From NCBI RefSeq assembly GCF_001297015.1, contig NZ_LIGE01000022.1, forward strand, positions 248,001 to 312,000: a stretch of DNA of 64,000 nt, read 5' to 3'. The DNA is from Pseudomonas sp. RIT-PI-r. GTDB taxonomy: Bacteria > Pseudomonadota > Gammaproteobacteria > Pseudomonadales > Pseudomonadaceae. The notes beneath the pieces are model-generated. The model did not search any database. It was not told the DNA's origin and saw only the letters and a list, made by a program, of their open reading frames with translations. A program made the translations under genes and the position numbers. How positions within the stretch are numbered: position 1 is the stretch's first letter; every line of letters begins with the position of its first letter. Of this stretch, positions 34,092 through 42,202 are shown one piece after another.

Positions 34092-35039
34092 ATGAAGCTC
34101 TCCCGTTTTGTTCGCAAGGCGCTCGCCGCCGCGCTGTTTATATCGCCGCTTTCCTACGCCGCCGAACCTGTGGTCCTGCATATAGGCGATCAGAATTACT
34201 ACAACATCCGTGCTTCAATAGAAGCCTCGGGTGTATTGAAGGACGCGCCTTACACGGTCGACTGGAAACATTTTCAGGCCGCAGCACCGTTGGCCGAAGC
34301 GCTGCAAACCGGTTCGCTGGATTTGGGCTTCCTTGGCGATTCCGGGTTTCTGTTTCTCGCCGCAAAACAGGCGTCGGTGAAACTCATCGGCGTGTCGCGG
34401 CAGAATCCGGACACGATTGCGCTGCTGGTGCCCAAGGATTCTCCGGTAAAAACCATCGCTGATTTGAAGGGCAAGAAAGTCGCCTACTGGCCGGGTGCCT
34501 GGAGCCAGCAATTGACCTTGCGCGCGCTGGAGCAGGGCGGTCTGCCGGAAAATTACGTCGACTTCGTCAAGCTGATGCCGATTGATGCAGCTGCTGCTTT
34601 GCCGCAGGGCAGCATCGATGCTTTTCCGGTGTGGGAACCGTACATTTCTCAGCAAATTGTATTCTCAGGCGCGCGACCGATTCTGACCGCGAAAAACCTG
34701 ATGCCGGGACTCAGCGCGATTGCCGCCTCGACGCCGTCCATCGACAGCAAGCGCGAAGCCATCGCCGATTTTCTCGGGCGTTTGAAGCAGGCGCGGGCCT
34801 GGGTCGACAGTCACACCGATGAGTACGCTGACCTGTGGGCGAAGAAGGCCAATCTTGATCAGCAGGTGTCGCGGCACTGGTTGCGTCAGGCGCACATGAA
34901 CATCGGGCCGGTGGATCAGCAGGCCGCCGCGGATCTGCAAAGCACCGCCGATTTCCTGTTTAAAGTGAAGGCATTGCCCGCAGCGTTGAGCACCGCCGGG
35001 ATCATCGACACTTCATTCCAGCAAGCCTTGGCGAACTGA
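34092..35039 (+). CDS. ABC substrate-binding protein, orphan (SsuA/NMT1 type)
   Basis: 315 residues from ATG 34092 (CAGGAC upstream). Signal peptide ends near LSYAAE. HIGDQNYYNIRASIEASG, FQAAAPLAEALQTGSLDLGFLGDSG, VPKDSPVKTIADLKGKKVAY and PQGSIDAFPVWEPY are the standard features of the family. No permease or ATPase lies beside it on its strand, so it may share the permease of the divergent unit. Ligand unknown; a sulfonate or sulfate ester is likely from family precedent. Confidence 0.88.
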   Translation: MKLSRFVRKALAAALFISPLSYAAEPVVLHIGDQNYYNIRASIEASGVLKDAPYTVDWKHFQAAAPLAEALQTGSLDLGFLGDSGFLFLAAKQASVKLIGVSRQNPDTIALLVPKDSPVKTIADLKGKKVAYWPGAWSQQLTLRALEQGGLPENYVDFVKLMPIDAAAALPQGSIDAFPVWEPYISQQIVFSGARPILTAKNLMPGLSAIAASTPSIDSKREAIADFLGRLKQARAWVDSHTDEYADLWAKKANLDQQVSRHWLRQAHMNIGPVDQQAAADLQSTADFLFKVKALPAALSTAGIIDTSFQQALAN

Positions 35040-35170
35040 GCGAGCACTGGAACCAAACACTGTGTACCTTATCCAACCTCGGCTCGCGGATCGGAGCGCA
35101 GGGACAAATAAAGGCGAGGGAGTTTTGCCTATCGACAACATGACCGGCGTGCTCGGGCTCAAGGCAAAAC

Positions 35171-36070
35171 ATGACATCCGTATTCAAACTCATCGGTGCA
35201 GTGGCCATCGCTTTCGGGCTGGCCGGCTGCATCGCCGCGCCGATCGAAATGACGGCGCAAACCGAAACTCGCCTCAAGGCTCAGGCGCCAGTGCGCTTTC
35301 TGCTGACCTTCGATGACGGCCCCAGCGCCTCCAGTTTCTGGAATCCGTCGGCAACAGTCCTCGACAGCCTAAAAGACAATCCGGTGCAGCCCGGCATCAA
35401 AGCGGTTTTTTTCGTCCAGACCCGCGCACCTCGGGCCGGCAATAGCGAGATAGGTTGCGGCATCATGCGGCGCGAGTTTGCCGAGGGACACATCCTCGCG
35501 TTCCACACCGCCACCCGCTGGCACACCAACCATCGCTCGCTTGATCCTCAGGAACTCGAAGAGTCGCTGACCAACGGCACCGCTGATATCGCGAGCATTA
35601 CGGGCGCGCCACCGACACTGTTACGTCCGCCATTCTGGAACTACGACAAGCGCACCTTCGCCGCCTATCAACAGCACGGCTTGCAAGTCTTGCTGACGGA
35701 CTTGAGCGCCAATGACGGAAAAATCTGGGGCTTCAATGCCAGCCCTCGACGTCGGGCCAATATGCTGCGGCAATTATCGGAGGTTCGTGAGCGCATCGCT
35801 TTGGGGGAATTTCCCAGTGTGGATGGGGTGACTCCGGTGGTGGTGACCTTCCACGATCTCAATCGTTACACCGCACGACATACGCGCGAATACCTGCAGA
35901 TCTTGCTCGACAGTGCAGCGGCCACGGGTGTGAAACTGGCGGACAAGCCGTTTTATGATGATCACGCCGCGTTGCAAAAGGCCGCGTTGGCGCGCTCCGT
36001 TGAAAAAAGCTCGGAACCGGTGAATTTACCGGGTATCTGGAACTGGATCTGGGATGGCGACGCTCATTGA
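35171..36070 (+). CDS. Polysaccharide deacetylase lipoprotein (CE4 family)
   Basis: 299 residues; lipobox LAGC at about residues 17-20 predicts a lipoprotein. The NodB/CE4 domain has the catalytic motif TFDDGPS (Asp pair), a histidine-rich second motif (HTATRWHTNH), the RPPFWNYD motif and TFHDLN near the C-terminus. CE4 enzymes remove N- or O-acetyl groups from peptidoglycan or polysaccharides in the periplasm, with a metal held by Asp-His-His. Single gene, preceded by a weak signal. Target polysaccharide unknown. Confidence 0.9.
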   Translation: MTSVFKLIGAVAIAFGLAGCIAAPIEMTAQTETRLKAQAPVRFLLTFDDGPSASSFWNPSATVLDSLKDNPVQPGIKAVFFVQTRAPRAGNSEIGCGIMRREFAEGHILAFHTATRWHTNHRSLDPQELEESLTNGTADIASITGAPPTLLRPPFWNYDKRTFAAYQQHGLQVLLTDLSANDGKIWGFNASPRRRANMLRQLSEVRERIALGEFPSVDGVTPVVVTFHDLNRYTARHTREYLQILLDSAAATGVKLADKPFYDDHAALQKAALARSVEKSSEPVNLPGIWNWIWDGDAH

Positions 36071-36179
36071 GCGGTCGCAGTAGAAATGTGATCGGGTTGG
36101 CATATTTGTATCGGGCAAGACACAAACTGCTCATCTATGCTCTACCGATCAAATCGATTCGCCTGTGAGGCGTTCGCCC

Positions 36180-36422
36180 ATGCTTGCCATTACCGACATT
36201 TGCCGCATCGTCGAGTCCGGCTTCCCTGCGCTTAAATGTGATTGCACCCCCTCGGCGCAGGGACTTCTGCAAATCAAGGTGTATGAGCCAGAAAGCGGGC
36301 GAGTGGATCTGCTCCTCAACGGTGTTTCCCCGGAACATCTCGTCACGATCCGTGACATCTCCAACTTCATTGGTGAGCTACGTACGGAGATGAGTGCCGG
36401 GCGCCGGGCATTCGCCGGTTGA
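36180..36422 (+). CDS. DUF1652 family protein
   Basis: 80 residues from ATG 36180. MLAITDICRIVESGFPALKCDCT, LQIKVYEPESGRVDLLLNGVS and RDISNFIGELRTEM are typical of DUF1652, a small Pseudomonas-specific family of unknown function often present in several copies per genome. It ends 4 bases before the convergent Nudix gene's stop region. Confidence 0.87.
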   Translation: MLAITDICRIVESGFPALKCDCTPSAQGLLQIKVYEPESGRVDLLLNGVSPEHLVTIRDISNFIGELRTEMSAGRRAFAG

Positions 36423-36426
36423 GCTT

Positions 36427-36789
36427 TTATAAACGCCGTTGAAATGCCTTCACAATGCGCAGCGTTGCCGCACTGGTGCTCAGATTTTGTACTGAATCGA
36501 GTGGATGCCAGATGCAATCGATGATCTCGTTTTGCGGCCTGACCTCATCGATATTCAGCACTGAGGCTTCGTAGACGTGGTGCCGTGTGGTGCCGCTCTG
36601 CAACTCCATCAAGTACAACACCTCTTCGGCGTTCAGCCCGGTCTCTTCCTGCAACTCGCGCACAGCAGCGTCCGCCCGGGTTTCGCCTGGCTCGACCTTG
36701 CCGCCGGGCAATGTCCATTGGCTGCGGGGTTTGCGTACCAGGAGGATGTGGCGATCCTGTTCGCAAATAACGGTGGCGCGTACTTTCAT
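36427..36789 (-). CDS. Nudix hydrolase
   Basis: 120 residues. The complete Nudix box G-x5-E-x7-R-E-x2-E-E is present at about residues 29-51 ([24 protein letters not shown] in outline). Short length and lack of extra domains resemble MutT/NudG-like pyrophosphatases for nucleoside triphosphates or sugar nucleotides. Substrate cannot be told. Confidence 0.92.
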   Translation of the reverse strand: MKVRATVICEQDRHILLVRKPRSQWTLPGGKVEPGETRADAAVRELQEETGLNAEEVLYLMELQSGTTRHHVYEASVLNIDEVRPQNEIIDCIWHPLDSVQNLSTSAATLRIVKAFQRRL

Positions 36790-37002
36790 TTGTTACCTAT
36801 GTGCTGCTTGTCATAAAACTGAAATGAAACTGCAATATTCGAGCCGGGCTCGCAATCAGAGGTTCCGTAAGAATTTGAGCGTTTGCCTGAGTGAAAAGTG
36901 CCGGTCTGGCGGATGTCGCGACGCTCGGTTGGCACCTCGTTCAACACCGGGTGTAAGGTAAAGCGTGAGGCTGTACCCACCGCTAGCGAAAAGGAGGTAC
37001 CC

Positions 37003-37200
37003 ATGAGCATTCCTGTGATGAACAAAATGCACATGAACGGCTACGACGTACTCAGCGTAAACAATGGCCCGTGGCGGGTTTGTACCCAAGGCGATCGACT
37101 GGCTTCGTTTGGCAGCAGGGAGGAAGCACTGGCTTATGCTGCGTCACTTCCCGGCTACAAAAAACGCTCCGTACGCGGACAAAGTCACACAGCCACATGA
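37003..37200 (+). CDS. Small DUF2188-like protein, 65 aa
   Basis: ATG 37003 with AAGGAGG six bases upstream. The product has YDVLSVNNGPWRVCTQGDRL, then a helix SREEALAYAASLPG and a basic tail; this strand-turn-strand plus helix plan is that of DUF2188. It is followed by its own intrinsic terminator. Function unknown. Confidence 0.8.
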   Translation: MSIPVMNKMHMNGYDVLSVNNGPWRVCTQGDRLASFGSREEALAYAASLPGYKKRSVRGQSHTAT

Positions 37201-37216
37201 TGAGTGGTAATAAATG

Positions 37217-37240
37217 AGCCCCGGCATTTGTCGGGGCTTT
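37217..37240 (+). terminator. Intrinsic terminator
   Basis: AGCCCCG ... CGGGGCT with TTT-G-TTT after it, 14 bases after the stop of the small DUF2188-like gene. Confidence 0.88.
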
Positions 37241-37267
37241 TGTTTGCGGGAAAGGGGCGGGCAGGTT

Positions 37268-37507
37268 TCAGTGGACTTTGGTTCGGCTGATAGCGCGTGC
37301 CTTCACTTCCTTGGCATACAGTTGCAGGCGTTCCTCATCGCTTTGCAGAACCTCGCAGGATCTCAGTACCGTTTGCGCGTCGGCTTCGTTGCCGGATTTG
37401 CGCAGTTGTTCGGCGATGCGTTTGAGGTCGACCGCCGACCATCTCAAATCCGATGCAACACTTTGCAGGTCGCGTTGAAGTTCGTGTTCGTATTCATTGA
37501 GCCGCAT
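37268..37507 (-). CDS. Hypothetical protein, 79 aa
   Basis: ATG 37507 with CTGGAGGTGATC upstream, a strong binding site. Entirely helical, heptad-like (MRLNEYEHELQRDLQSVASDL, LKRIAEQLRKSGNEADAQTVLRS); likely a small coiled-coil protein. No family recognised. Convergent with the DUF2188-like gene. Confidence 0.75.
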   Translation of the reverse strand: MRLNEYEHELQRDLQSVASDLRWSAVDLKRIAEQLRKSGNEADAQTVLRSCEVLQSDEERLQLYAKEVKARAISRTKVH

Positions 37508-37694
37508 GATCACCTCCAGAACATTCTCGGTAGAAAAGAGTAGTCGCATTTTTCGTCGCCGGGGCAGGGCGCGTCCGTCATCAGGCTCAACGGATGTAAA
37601 AAATTGTCCAAACCCCACCAGGGGCTGATTGCTACGATGGATGTCCACCCAGTTACGCGTTACATTCGCTTTTTTTCAGAATAGGGCAATACAG

Positions 37695-38030
37695 ATGCGG
37701 ATATGGATCGGGGGGCTGACGTTGGCCATGTTGGCAGGTTGCTCGTTGCCGGCGTCGTTGGTGCCGGGTGAGCCGAATGTCAGCAAGACCAGTGACAAGA
37801 CACCTAAAGACTATGCCGCGTGTGTATTACCGTTGTGGCAGCAGGACGTCGCCAAGACGACGCAGACGTCCATTTCCAACGGCTATCGCATTACCGCGCC
37901 AAGCATCATCACTGCCGATGAAATTCTCGACATCGTCAAATACAAGGACGGCAGCCGGGTTTCGTTGTATCAGGGACCGCCATGGGCCAAGTCCGGGTCG
38001 CTGCGCAAATCGGTGCGTGATTGCCTGTAA
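37695..38030 (+). CDS. Putative lipoprotein, 111 aa
   Basis: ATG 37695. A short signal with lipobox LAGC (residues 14-17) predicts a lipoprotein. The rest has two cysteines (YAACVLPLW and a final RDCL) that could form a disulfide, and DEILDIVKYKDGSRVSLYQGPPW. I do not recognise a characterised family. Its transcript ends at the terminator that also faces the Rrf2 gene. Confidence 0.78.
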   Translation: MRIWIGGLTLAMLAGCSLPASLVPGEPNVSKTSDKTPKDYAACVLPLWQQDVAKTTQTSISNGYRITAPSIITADEILDIVKYKDGSRVSLYQGPPWAKSGSLRKSVRDCL

Positions 38031-38043
38031 CCACTCTGGCGTT

Positions 38044-38083
38044 AAAAAAGCAGAAACCGGATCAACGGTTTCTGCTTTTTTTT
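38044..38083. terminator. Bidirectional intrinsic terminator
   Basis: AAAAAAGCAGAAACCG, loop, CGGTTTCTGCTTTTTTTT: long stem with A and T runs on both sides, between the lipoprotein gene (plus) and the Rrf2 gene (minus). Confidence 0.95.
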
Positions 38084-38101
38084 GTCTGTCGCAAGCTGCA
38101 A

Positions 38102-38650
38102 TCAGTCTGAAAGAGTGGTCAGCGGGATAGTCCCGACATTGCCCTTTTTCTCTCGGCGATCCTGAATCCAGTCTTCCACTTGCTGGCCGAATTCCTTGGG
38201 AGCCTTGCGCCCGACCTTTCTCGCGATGTCGAGAATGGTCTGTTGGGCGAGGGCTTCTTCCATGCGTTTTTGCGCGGTCATCATGGCGCTGTGGATCGAG
38301 CAGGTGTCTTCAATCGCCCATTGCGGCGGGTTGCCTTCAAACAGGGCACAACGCCCGCGGATGTCCCTGCATTCGAAAATATTCTTGCGGCCATCGATGG
38401 CTTTGACGATGTCGAGCAAGGTGATTTCGTCCGCCGGTCGGGCGAGGCTGAAACCTCCGCGCACACCTTCGCTGGCTACCACCAGTTTGCCCTTGGCCAG
38501 CTTGGTGAAGATCTTTGCCAGATATTCCAGTGGCACGCCTTGCAGTTCAGCGAGGTCGCGCACGCTGGCCTCGCGGGTATCGCCGTTGCTGGTGACCAGA
38601 AAGGCCAGGCAATGAATGCCGTATTCGACGCCTGCGCTGTATAGAGACAT
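38102..38650 (-). CDS. Rrf2 family transcriptional regulator
   Basis: 182 residues. Winged HTH in the first 80 residues (YGIHCLAFLV, VRDLAELQGVPLEYLAKIFTKLAKGKLV, GVRGGFSLARP). Three cysteines follow (FECRDIRGRC and DTCSIH), placed as in Fe-S cluster-binding Rrf2 members, so it may sense iron-sulfur, redox or NO. The C-terminal tail is longer than in NsrR or IscR. It is divergent from an NDH-2-like gene; matching palindromes lie at its own start and near that gene's start. Confidence 0.9.
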   Translation of the reverse strand: MSLYSAGVEYGIHCLAFLVTSNGDTREASVRDLAELQGVPLEYLAKIFTKLAKGKLVVASEGVRGGFSLARPADEITLLDIVKAIDGRKNIFECRDIRGRCALFEGNPPQWAIEDTCSIHSAMMTAQKRMEEALAQQTILDIARKVGRKAPKEFGQQVEDWIQDRREKKGNVGTIPLTTLSD

Positions 38651-38654
38651 AACT

Positions 38655-38665
38655 AAGTCCGACTT
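38655..38665. promoter_or_regulatory. Operator-like palindrome at rrf2 start
   Basis: AAGTC-C-GACTT, perfect arms, 5 bases upstream of the rrf2 ATG and covering its ribosome binding region. Shares GACT/AGTC half-sites with 38847-38861. Fits autorepression. Confidence 0.5.
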
Positions 38666-38792
38666 GATTTGTCGTAAATATTAACAGGCTGATCAACAGC
38701 CGGCAATGCGATAAAGCTGCGGAGATCGGCGGGTTTAGTGACTGGATATGCCTGTTTAATGGCGGTATGCCGTTTTTTTGTTACTCCAAAAG

Positions 38793-38809
38793 TATCTATA
38801 TTTTAGATA
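38793..38809. promoter_or_regulatory. AT-rich inverted repeat in rrf2/oxidoreductase gap
   Basis: TATCTA-TATTT-TAGATA, perfect 6-bp arms in the AT-rich part of the divergent promoter. Could be a regulator site or promoter core. No further gene is seen in 38651-38986. Confidence 0.4.
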
Positions 38810-38846
38810 AATAACATCAATAAAACTGACTTGTTGATAATATGTA

Positions 38847-38861
38847 CGACTAATAGAGTCG
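38847..38861. promoter_or_regulatory. Operator-like inverted repeat before the flavoprotein gene
   Basis: CGACT-AATAG-AGTCG, perfect 5-bp arms, about 125 bases before the ATG of the oxidoreductase. Same half-site as the palindrome at the rrf2 start. Confidence 0.45.
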
Positions 38862-38986
38862 GCGCTATTCGATGAGCACCGCGTTGCACCTTTCGAAAAA
38901 ACCCAGCACCGAGAGGCTTCGACTCGCGGGCAGCGAGTACCACTCACTCTCTATTTCAGTACTTGGCGACGAGCCTGGAGACAACG

Positions 38987-40192
38987 ATGAAACAGCACAT
39001 TCTGGTAATTGGCGCAGGCTTTGGTGGCATGTGGACGGCGCTGAGCGCCACGCGCCTGGTGGATATCCATGGGCGTGACAATGTCGATGTGACCGTCCTG
39101 GCGCCTCAGGCCGAATTGCGTGTACGCCCGCGTTTCTATGAACCGAATGCTCATCAACTAACAGCACCGTTGAGTGAACTGTTCGAAGCAGTCGGCGTTC
39201 ATTTCATCAAGGGTGCTGCCGAGACCATCGATGTGGCGTCTAAAGCCGTGGGTTACACCGACGCGTCCGGGACAAAGCAAGTCTTCAACTACGACAAGCT
39301 GGTGCTGGCCACCGGCAGCGGTCTGGCGCAATCCGACACGCCGGGCGTCACTGAGTACGCGTTTGACGTTGACCAGATCGAAACGGCAGTCCGCCTGGAA
39401 ACCCATCTGAAAGCGTTGAAAAACCTTCCCGACAGCCTGGCGCGCAACGCCGTCGTGGTGGCGGGCGGTGGCTTTACCGGGATTGAAACGGCAACCGAAA
39501 TGCCTGGACGCCTTCGCGACATTCTTGGCGAGCACGCCGACATCAAGGTGATCATTGTTGATCGCGGGCAAAAAATCGGTGCCTCGATGGGCGAAGAGAT
39601 CAGCAAGTCCATTGTCGCAGCCAGCGAAGAGTTGGGTGTTGAATGGCGTTTGGGGGTGTCGGTGCAGTCCGTCGATGCTGACGGCGTGACGCTTTCGGAC
39701 GGTCAGCACATCGAGGCGAAAACCGTGGTCTGGACCACTGGCGTGCGGGCCAGTTCGTTGACTGAACAGATCCCCGCCGAGCGCGACAAGCAGGGTCGTC
39801 TGCATGTGGACGCCAACCTGAAAGTCATCGGCCAGAACGATATTTTCGCCACTGGTGATGTGGCTTACGCTGCCACCGACGACATTGGCAACTACGCGTT
39901 GATGACCTGCCAGCATGCGATTTCGCTGGGCCGTCATGCGGGTAATAACGTCGCGGCACAGCTTCTCGGGGTCGATCCGACGCCTTACAGCCAGCCAAAA
40001 TACGTGACGTGCCTGGATCTCGGTGCCTGGGGCGCGGTGTATACCGAGGGCTGGGATCGTCAGGTGAAACTGGTTAAACAAGAAGGCAAAACCCTGAAGA
40101 CCCAGATCAACACCCAGTGGATCTACCCGCCAGCGGCTGATCGCGTGAGCGCATTGGCGGCGGCTGACCCGATGATTCCTGTGGTCGCGTAA
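38987..40192 (+). CDS. NADH dehydrogenase (type II)-like FAD oxidoreductase
   Basis: 401 residues from ATG 38987 (GGAG 8 bases upstream). N-terminal FAD motif HILVIGAGFGGMWTAL, NAD motif VVVAGGGFTGIETATEM, FAD-closing motif DIFATGDVAY, and TCQHAISLGRHAGNNV typical of NDH-2. The quinone-binding C-terminal amphipathic part is short. It probably oxidises NAD(P)H with quinone or a soluble acceptor. Control by the divergent Rrf2 regulator is likely, linking it to redox or Fe-S status. Followed by a terminator. Confidence 0.88.
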   Translation: MKQHILVIGAGFGGMWTALSATRLVDIHGRDNVDVTVLAPQAELRVRPRFYEPNAHQLTAPLSELFEAVGVHFIKGAAETIDVASKAVGYTDASGTKQVFNYDKLVLATGSGLAQSDTPGVTEYAFDVDQIETAVRLETHLKALKNLPDSLARNAVVVAGGGFTGIETATEMPGRLRDILGEHADIKVIIVDRGQKIGASMGEEISKSIVAASEELGVEWRLGVSVQSVDADGVTLSDGQHIEAKTVVWTTGVRASSLTEQIPAERDKQGRLHVDANLKVIGQNDIFATGDVAYAATDDIGNYALMTCQHAISLGRHAGNNVAAQLLGVDPTPYSQPKYVTCLDLGAWGAVYTEGWDRQVKLVKQEGKTLKTQINTQWIYPPAADRVSALAAADPMIPVVA

Positions 40193-40208
40193 CATCGCCG
40201 TGATAAAC

Positions 40209-40237
40209 AAATCCCGCTCGCTGAGCGGGATTTTTTT
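40209..40237 (+). terminator. Intrinsic terminator
   Basis: AAATCCCGCTC, loop GCT, GAGCGGGATTT and four more T, 16 bases after the flavoprotein stop. Confidence 0.95.
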
Positions 40238-40439
40238 GTCCATGCACTTTCCAGCCTCGCTGGGCTATTTATGATTTTTAACGGTTACGGCCGGCTCGTT
40301 GGCCTGTGTGCATCCCGCGACGCGTGGAGTGTTGCGTAATGAGTGGTGACAGTTGGGCGCAGGCGTTTTTTCTGTGTGCACTAGGCTTCAGATGCTGGCG
40401 TGCGATCGATGTCAGTAAGCGTTCAAGGAGCCTCGGATC

Positions 40440-41045
40440 ATGGATGATCTGGTCAAAGAAGTTATTCCGTTGCTGCAGTATCTGATTCCCGGATTCCTGT
40501 CAGCGTGGATTTTTTACTCGCTGACCGCGTTCAAACGGCCCGATACGTTTGGGCAGATTGTGCAGGCGCTGATTTTTACGTTTGTGATTCAGGGCGCGGT
40601 TTTGGGGATCGGGGCAATTTGTCTGTGGGTGGGTTCGAAAGGATTTTCTGTAGGGAAATGGGATGCTCGGGCGGAGGCATTCTGGGCATTTATTGTTTCA
40701 GTATGTCTCGCCGGACTTTTCTGCTATTTGGCTTCAAACGGGAGGCTGCATGCGTTGCTACGCAAGCGAAATCTGACACGTAAAAACTCTCATCCCAACG
40801 AGTGGTACAGCGCTTTTGAGAGGCACGATCGCCTTGTCACTTTGCATCTGAGTGATGAGCGGCGATTGTTTGGCTGGCCTTTGGAGTGGCCCTCCGGCCC
40901 TAAGGAAGGGCAATTCATCGTGTTGAATCCACGCTGGCTTGGCGATGATGGCCTGGCGCTCCCTTTTGGCGCCGAATTATTGGTGATAGATTCGTCGAAA
41001 GTTCAGTGGGTCGAATTCAGTTTCGTCGAGGAGGTTTTATCATGA
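40440..41045 (+). CDS. DUF6338 family membrane protein
   Basis: 201 residues, AAGGAGCC before ATG. Three hydrophobic segments (about residues 10-30, 38-64 and 78-98) and a soluble C-terminal part (EWYSAFERHDRLVTLHL, EGQFIVLNPRW). The plan LIPGFLSAWIFYSLT at the start and the SHPNEWYSAF segment fit DUF6338, a family of unknown role. Its third codon positions are less G/C-biased than in neighbours, a mild sign of transfer. A 41-aa gene overlaps its stop by 4 bases. Confidence 0.72.
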   Translation: MDDLVKEVIPLLQYLIPGFLSAWIFYSLTAFKRPDTFGQIVQALIFTFVIQGAVLGIGAICLWVGSKGFSVGKWDARAEAFWAFIVSVCLAGLFCYLASNGRLHALLRKRNLTRKNSHPNEWYSAFERHDRLVTLHLSDERRLFGWPLEWPSGPKEGQFIVLNPRWLGDDGLALPFGAELLVIDSSKVQWVEFSFVEEVLS

Positions 41046-41167
41046 GTGCAAAAGAACCAAAACCTATTCCACCTCATATTGCGCGCCTCTTTGTCGGCCC
41101 GGACGGTAAGCAGCTGGCAAAGACGTTGGTTAAAGGACCCAGTGCGCCTCCACCGCCAAAGCGCTGA
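41042..41167 (+). CDS. Micro-protein, 41 aa, coupled to DUF6338 gene
   Basis: ATG 41042 overlaps the upstream stop as ATGA, with GAGGAGG 10 bases upstream. The product is proline- and lysine-rich (MSAKEPKPIPPHIARLFVG, ends APPPPKR) without a hydrophobic segment. The coupling and ribosome binding site argue for real translation. It may bind the cytoplasmic part of the DUF6338 protein. No family recognised. Confidence 0.65.
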   Translation: MSAKEPKPIPPHIARLFVGPDGKQLAKTLVKGPSAPPPPKR

Positions 41168-41184
41168 TTAGCGCTGCCAGTCTC

Positions 41185-42084
41185 TTAACCCCAACCCTCA
41201 GCCACCGCCCGGCGAATCGCTTCCAGCAACATCGCAAACGCCGGGTTGTCGTTGTTCTCCCTCCAGATCAGATGCAGCTCGCTCTGCACCCCTTCGCCCA
41301 GATCGATATCGCGAAATACCACATTCTTGAACACCACACTGGTGGCGCAGCGCGGTACCAGCGCCAGGCCCATGCCAGCGTTGACCAAGGCCAGAATCGT
41401 CAACGATGACCCCAGCCACTGCACATAATCCGGCGCGACCCGTGCCGAGCGCAGCATGCCGGTCAGCAGTTCGTTGAACGGCGGATAAGCCGCGTGGGAG
41501 TACATCAGAAATGGCTGCTTATCCAGGTCGCTGACCGACACTTGAGCCGCGCTCGCCAACGGATGAGCACCGGGCACCGCCAGCACAAACGGCTCGCGCA
41601 CCAGGCATTCAGTGGCGTAGCCCGGCTCCAGTAATGGCGCGCGAGCGATGCCCAGATCAATGCGCCGAGCACGCAGGGCTTCGTGCTGCTGGTAGGTGTT
41701 CATTTCCGACAGATCGATCTTCACCTGCGGCTGTTTCAAGCGTGCCTCGGCAATGACCTTGGGCAAAAATTCATACACCGCGCTGCCGACAAAACTGATG
41801 TTCACCGAACCGATATCGCCCTCGGCGAACCGTCGCGCGGTCACGGCTGCCTGCTGTGCGCGCTCCAGCAGGTTCTGTGCTTCGATGAAGAAAGCCCGGC
41901 CGGCGGCGGTCAGCGCGACGCTGCGGGTGCTGCGCGTGAACAACTCGACGCCGAGGTGATGTTCGAGCAACTGAATCTGTCGGCTCAGTGGCGGCTGCGT
42001 CATGTTCAGCCGTTCGGCGGCGCGACGGAAATTGAGTTCGGTGGCGACGGTGGTAAAGCAACGCAGCTGGGTCAGTTCGAACAT
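41185..42084 (-). CDS. LysR-family regulator
   Basis: 299 residues from ATG 42084. The HTH lies at residues about 3-62 (LRCFTTVATELNFRRAAERLNMTQPPLSRQIQLLE in outline) followed by a LysR substrate-binding domain. The N-terminal helix pattern NFRRAAERLNMTQPPLS is common to regulators of aromatic or sugar-acid pathways. It is divergent from the MFS/dehydratase pair, so it very likely controls them. The frame is open far upstream, but that part overlaps the promoter and is not coding. Confidence 0.92.
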   Translation of the reverse strand: MFELTQLRCFTTVATELNFRRAAERLNMTQPPLSRQIQLLEHHLGVELFTRSTRSVALTAAGRAFFIEAQNLLERAQQAAVTARRFAEGDIGSVNISFVGSAVYEFLPKVIAEARLKQPQVKIDLSEMNTYQQHEALRARRIDLGIARAPLLEPGYATECLVREPFVLAVPGAHPLASAAQVSVSDLDKQPFLMYSHAAYPPFNELLTGMLRSARVAPDYVQWLGSSLTILALVNAGMGLALVPRCATSVVFKNVVFRDIDLGEGVQSELHLIWRENNDNPAFAMLLEAIRRAVAEGWG

Positions 42085-42087
42085 TGA

Positions 42088-42126
42088 TCTAATCCGGGTA
42101 TCAATCGAATGCCAAGTTAGATTAGA
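42088..42126. promoter_or_regulatory. LysR-type inverted repeat in divergent promoter
   Basis: TCTAATC at 42088-42094 and GATTAGA at 42120-42126 are perfect complements, placed just upstream of the lysR start. A LysR regulator site is probable; centre-to-centre distance is longer than the single T-N11-A box, so each arm may be part of a separate half-site. Confidence 0.45.
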
Positions 42127-42202
42127 CGGGATCAATGATCGCCGTCCATGATCGATCCATCGCTTTACGCCATCCCTAAAAAAACAAGATCGGGAGTCGC
42201 CC

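Noticed and set aside
40338..40481. Plus-strand 47-codon frame overlapping the DUF6338 start
   Set aside because: No ribosome binding site and it runs out of frame into the DUF6338 gene.
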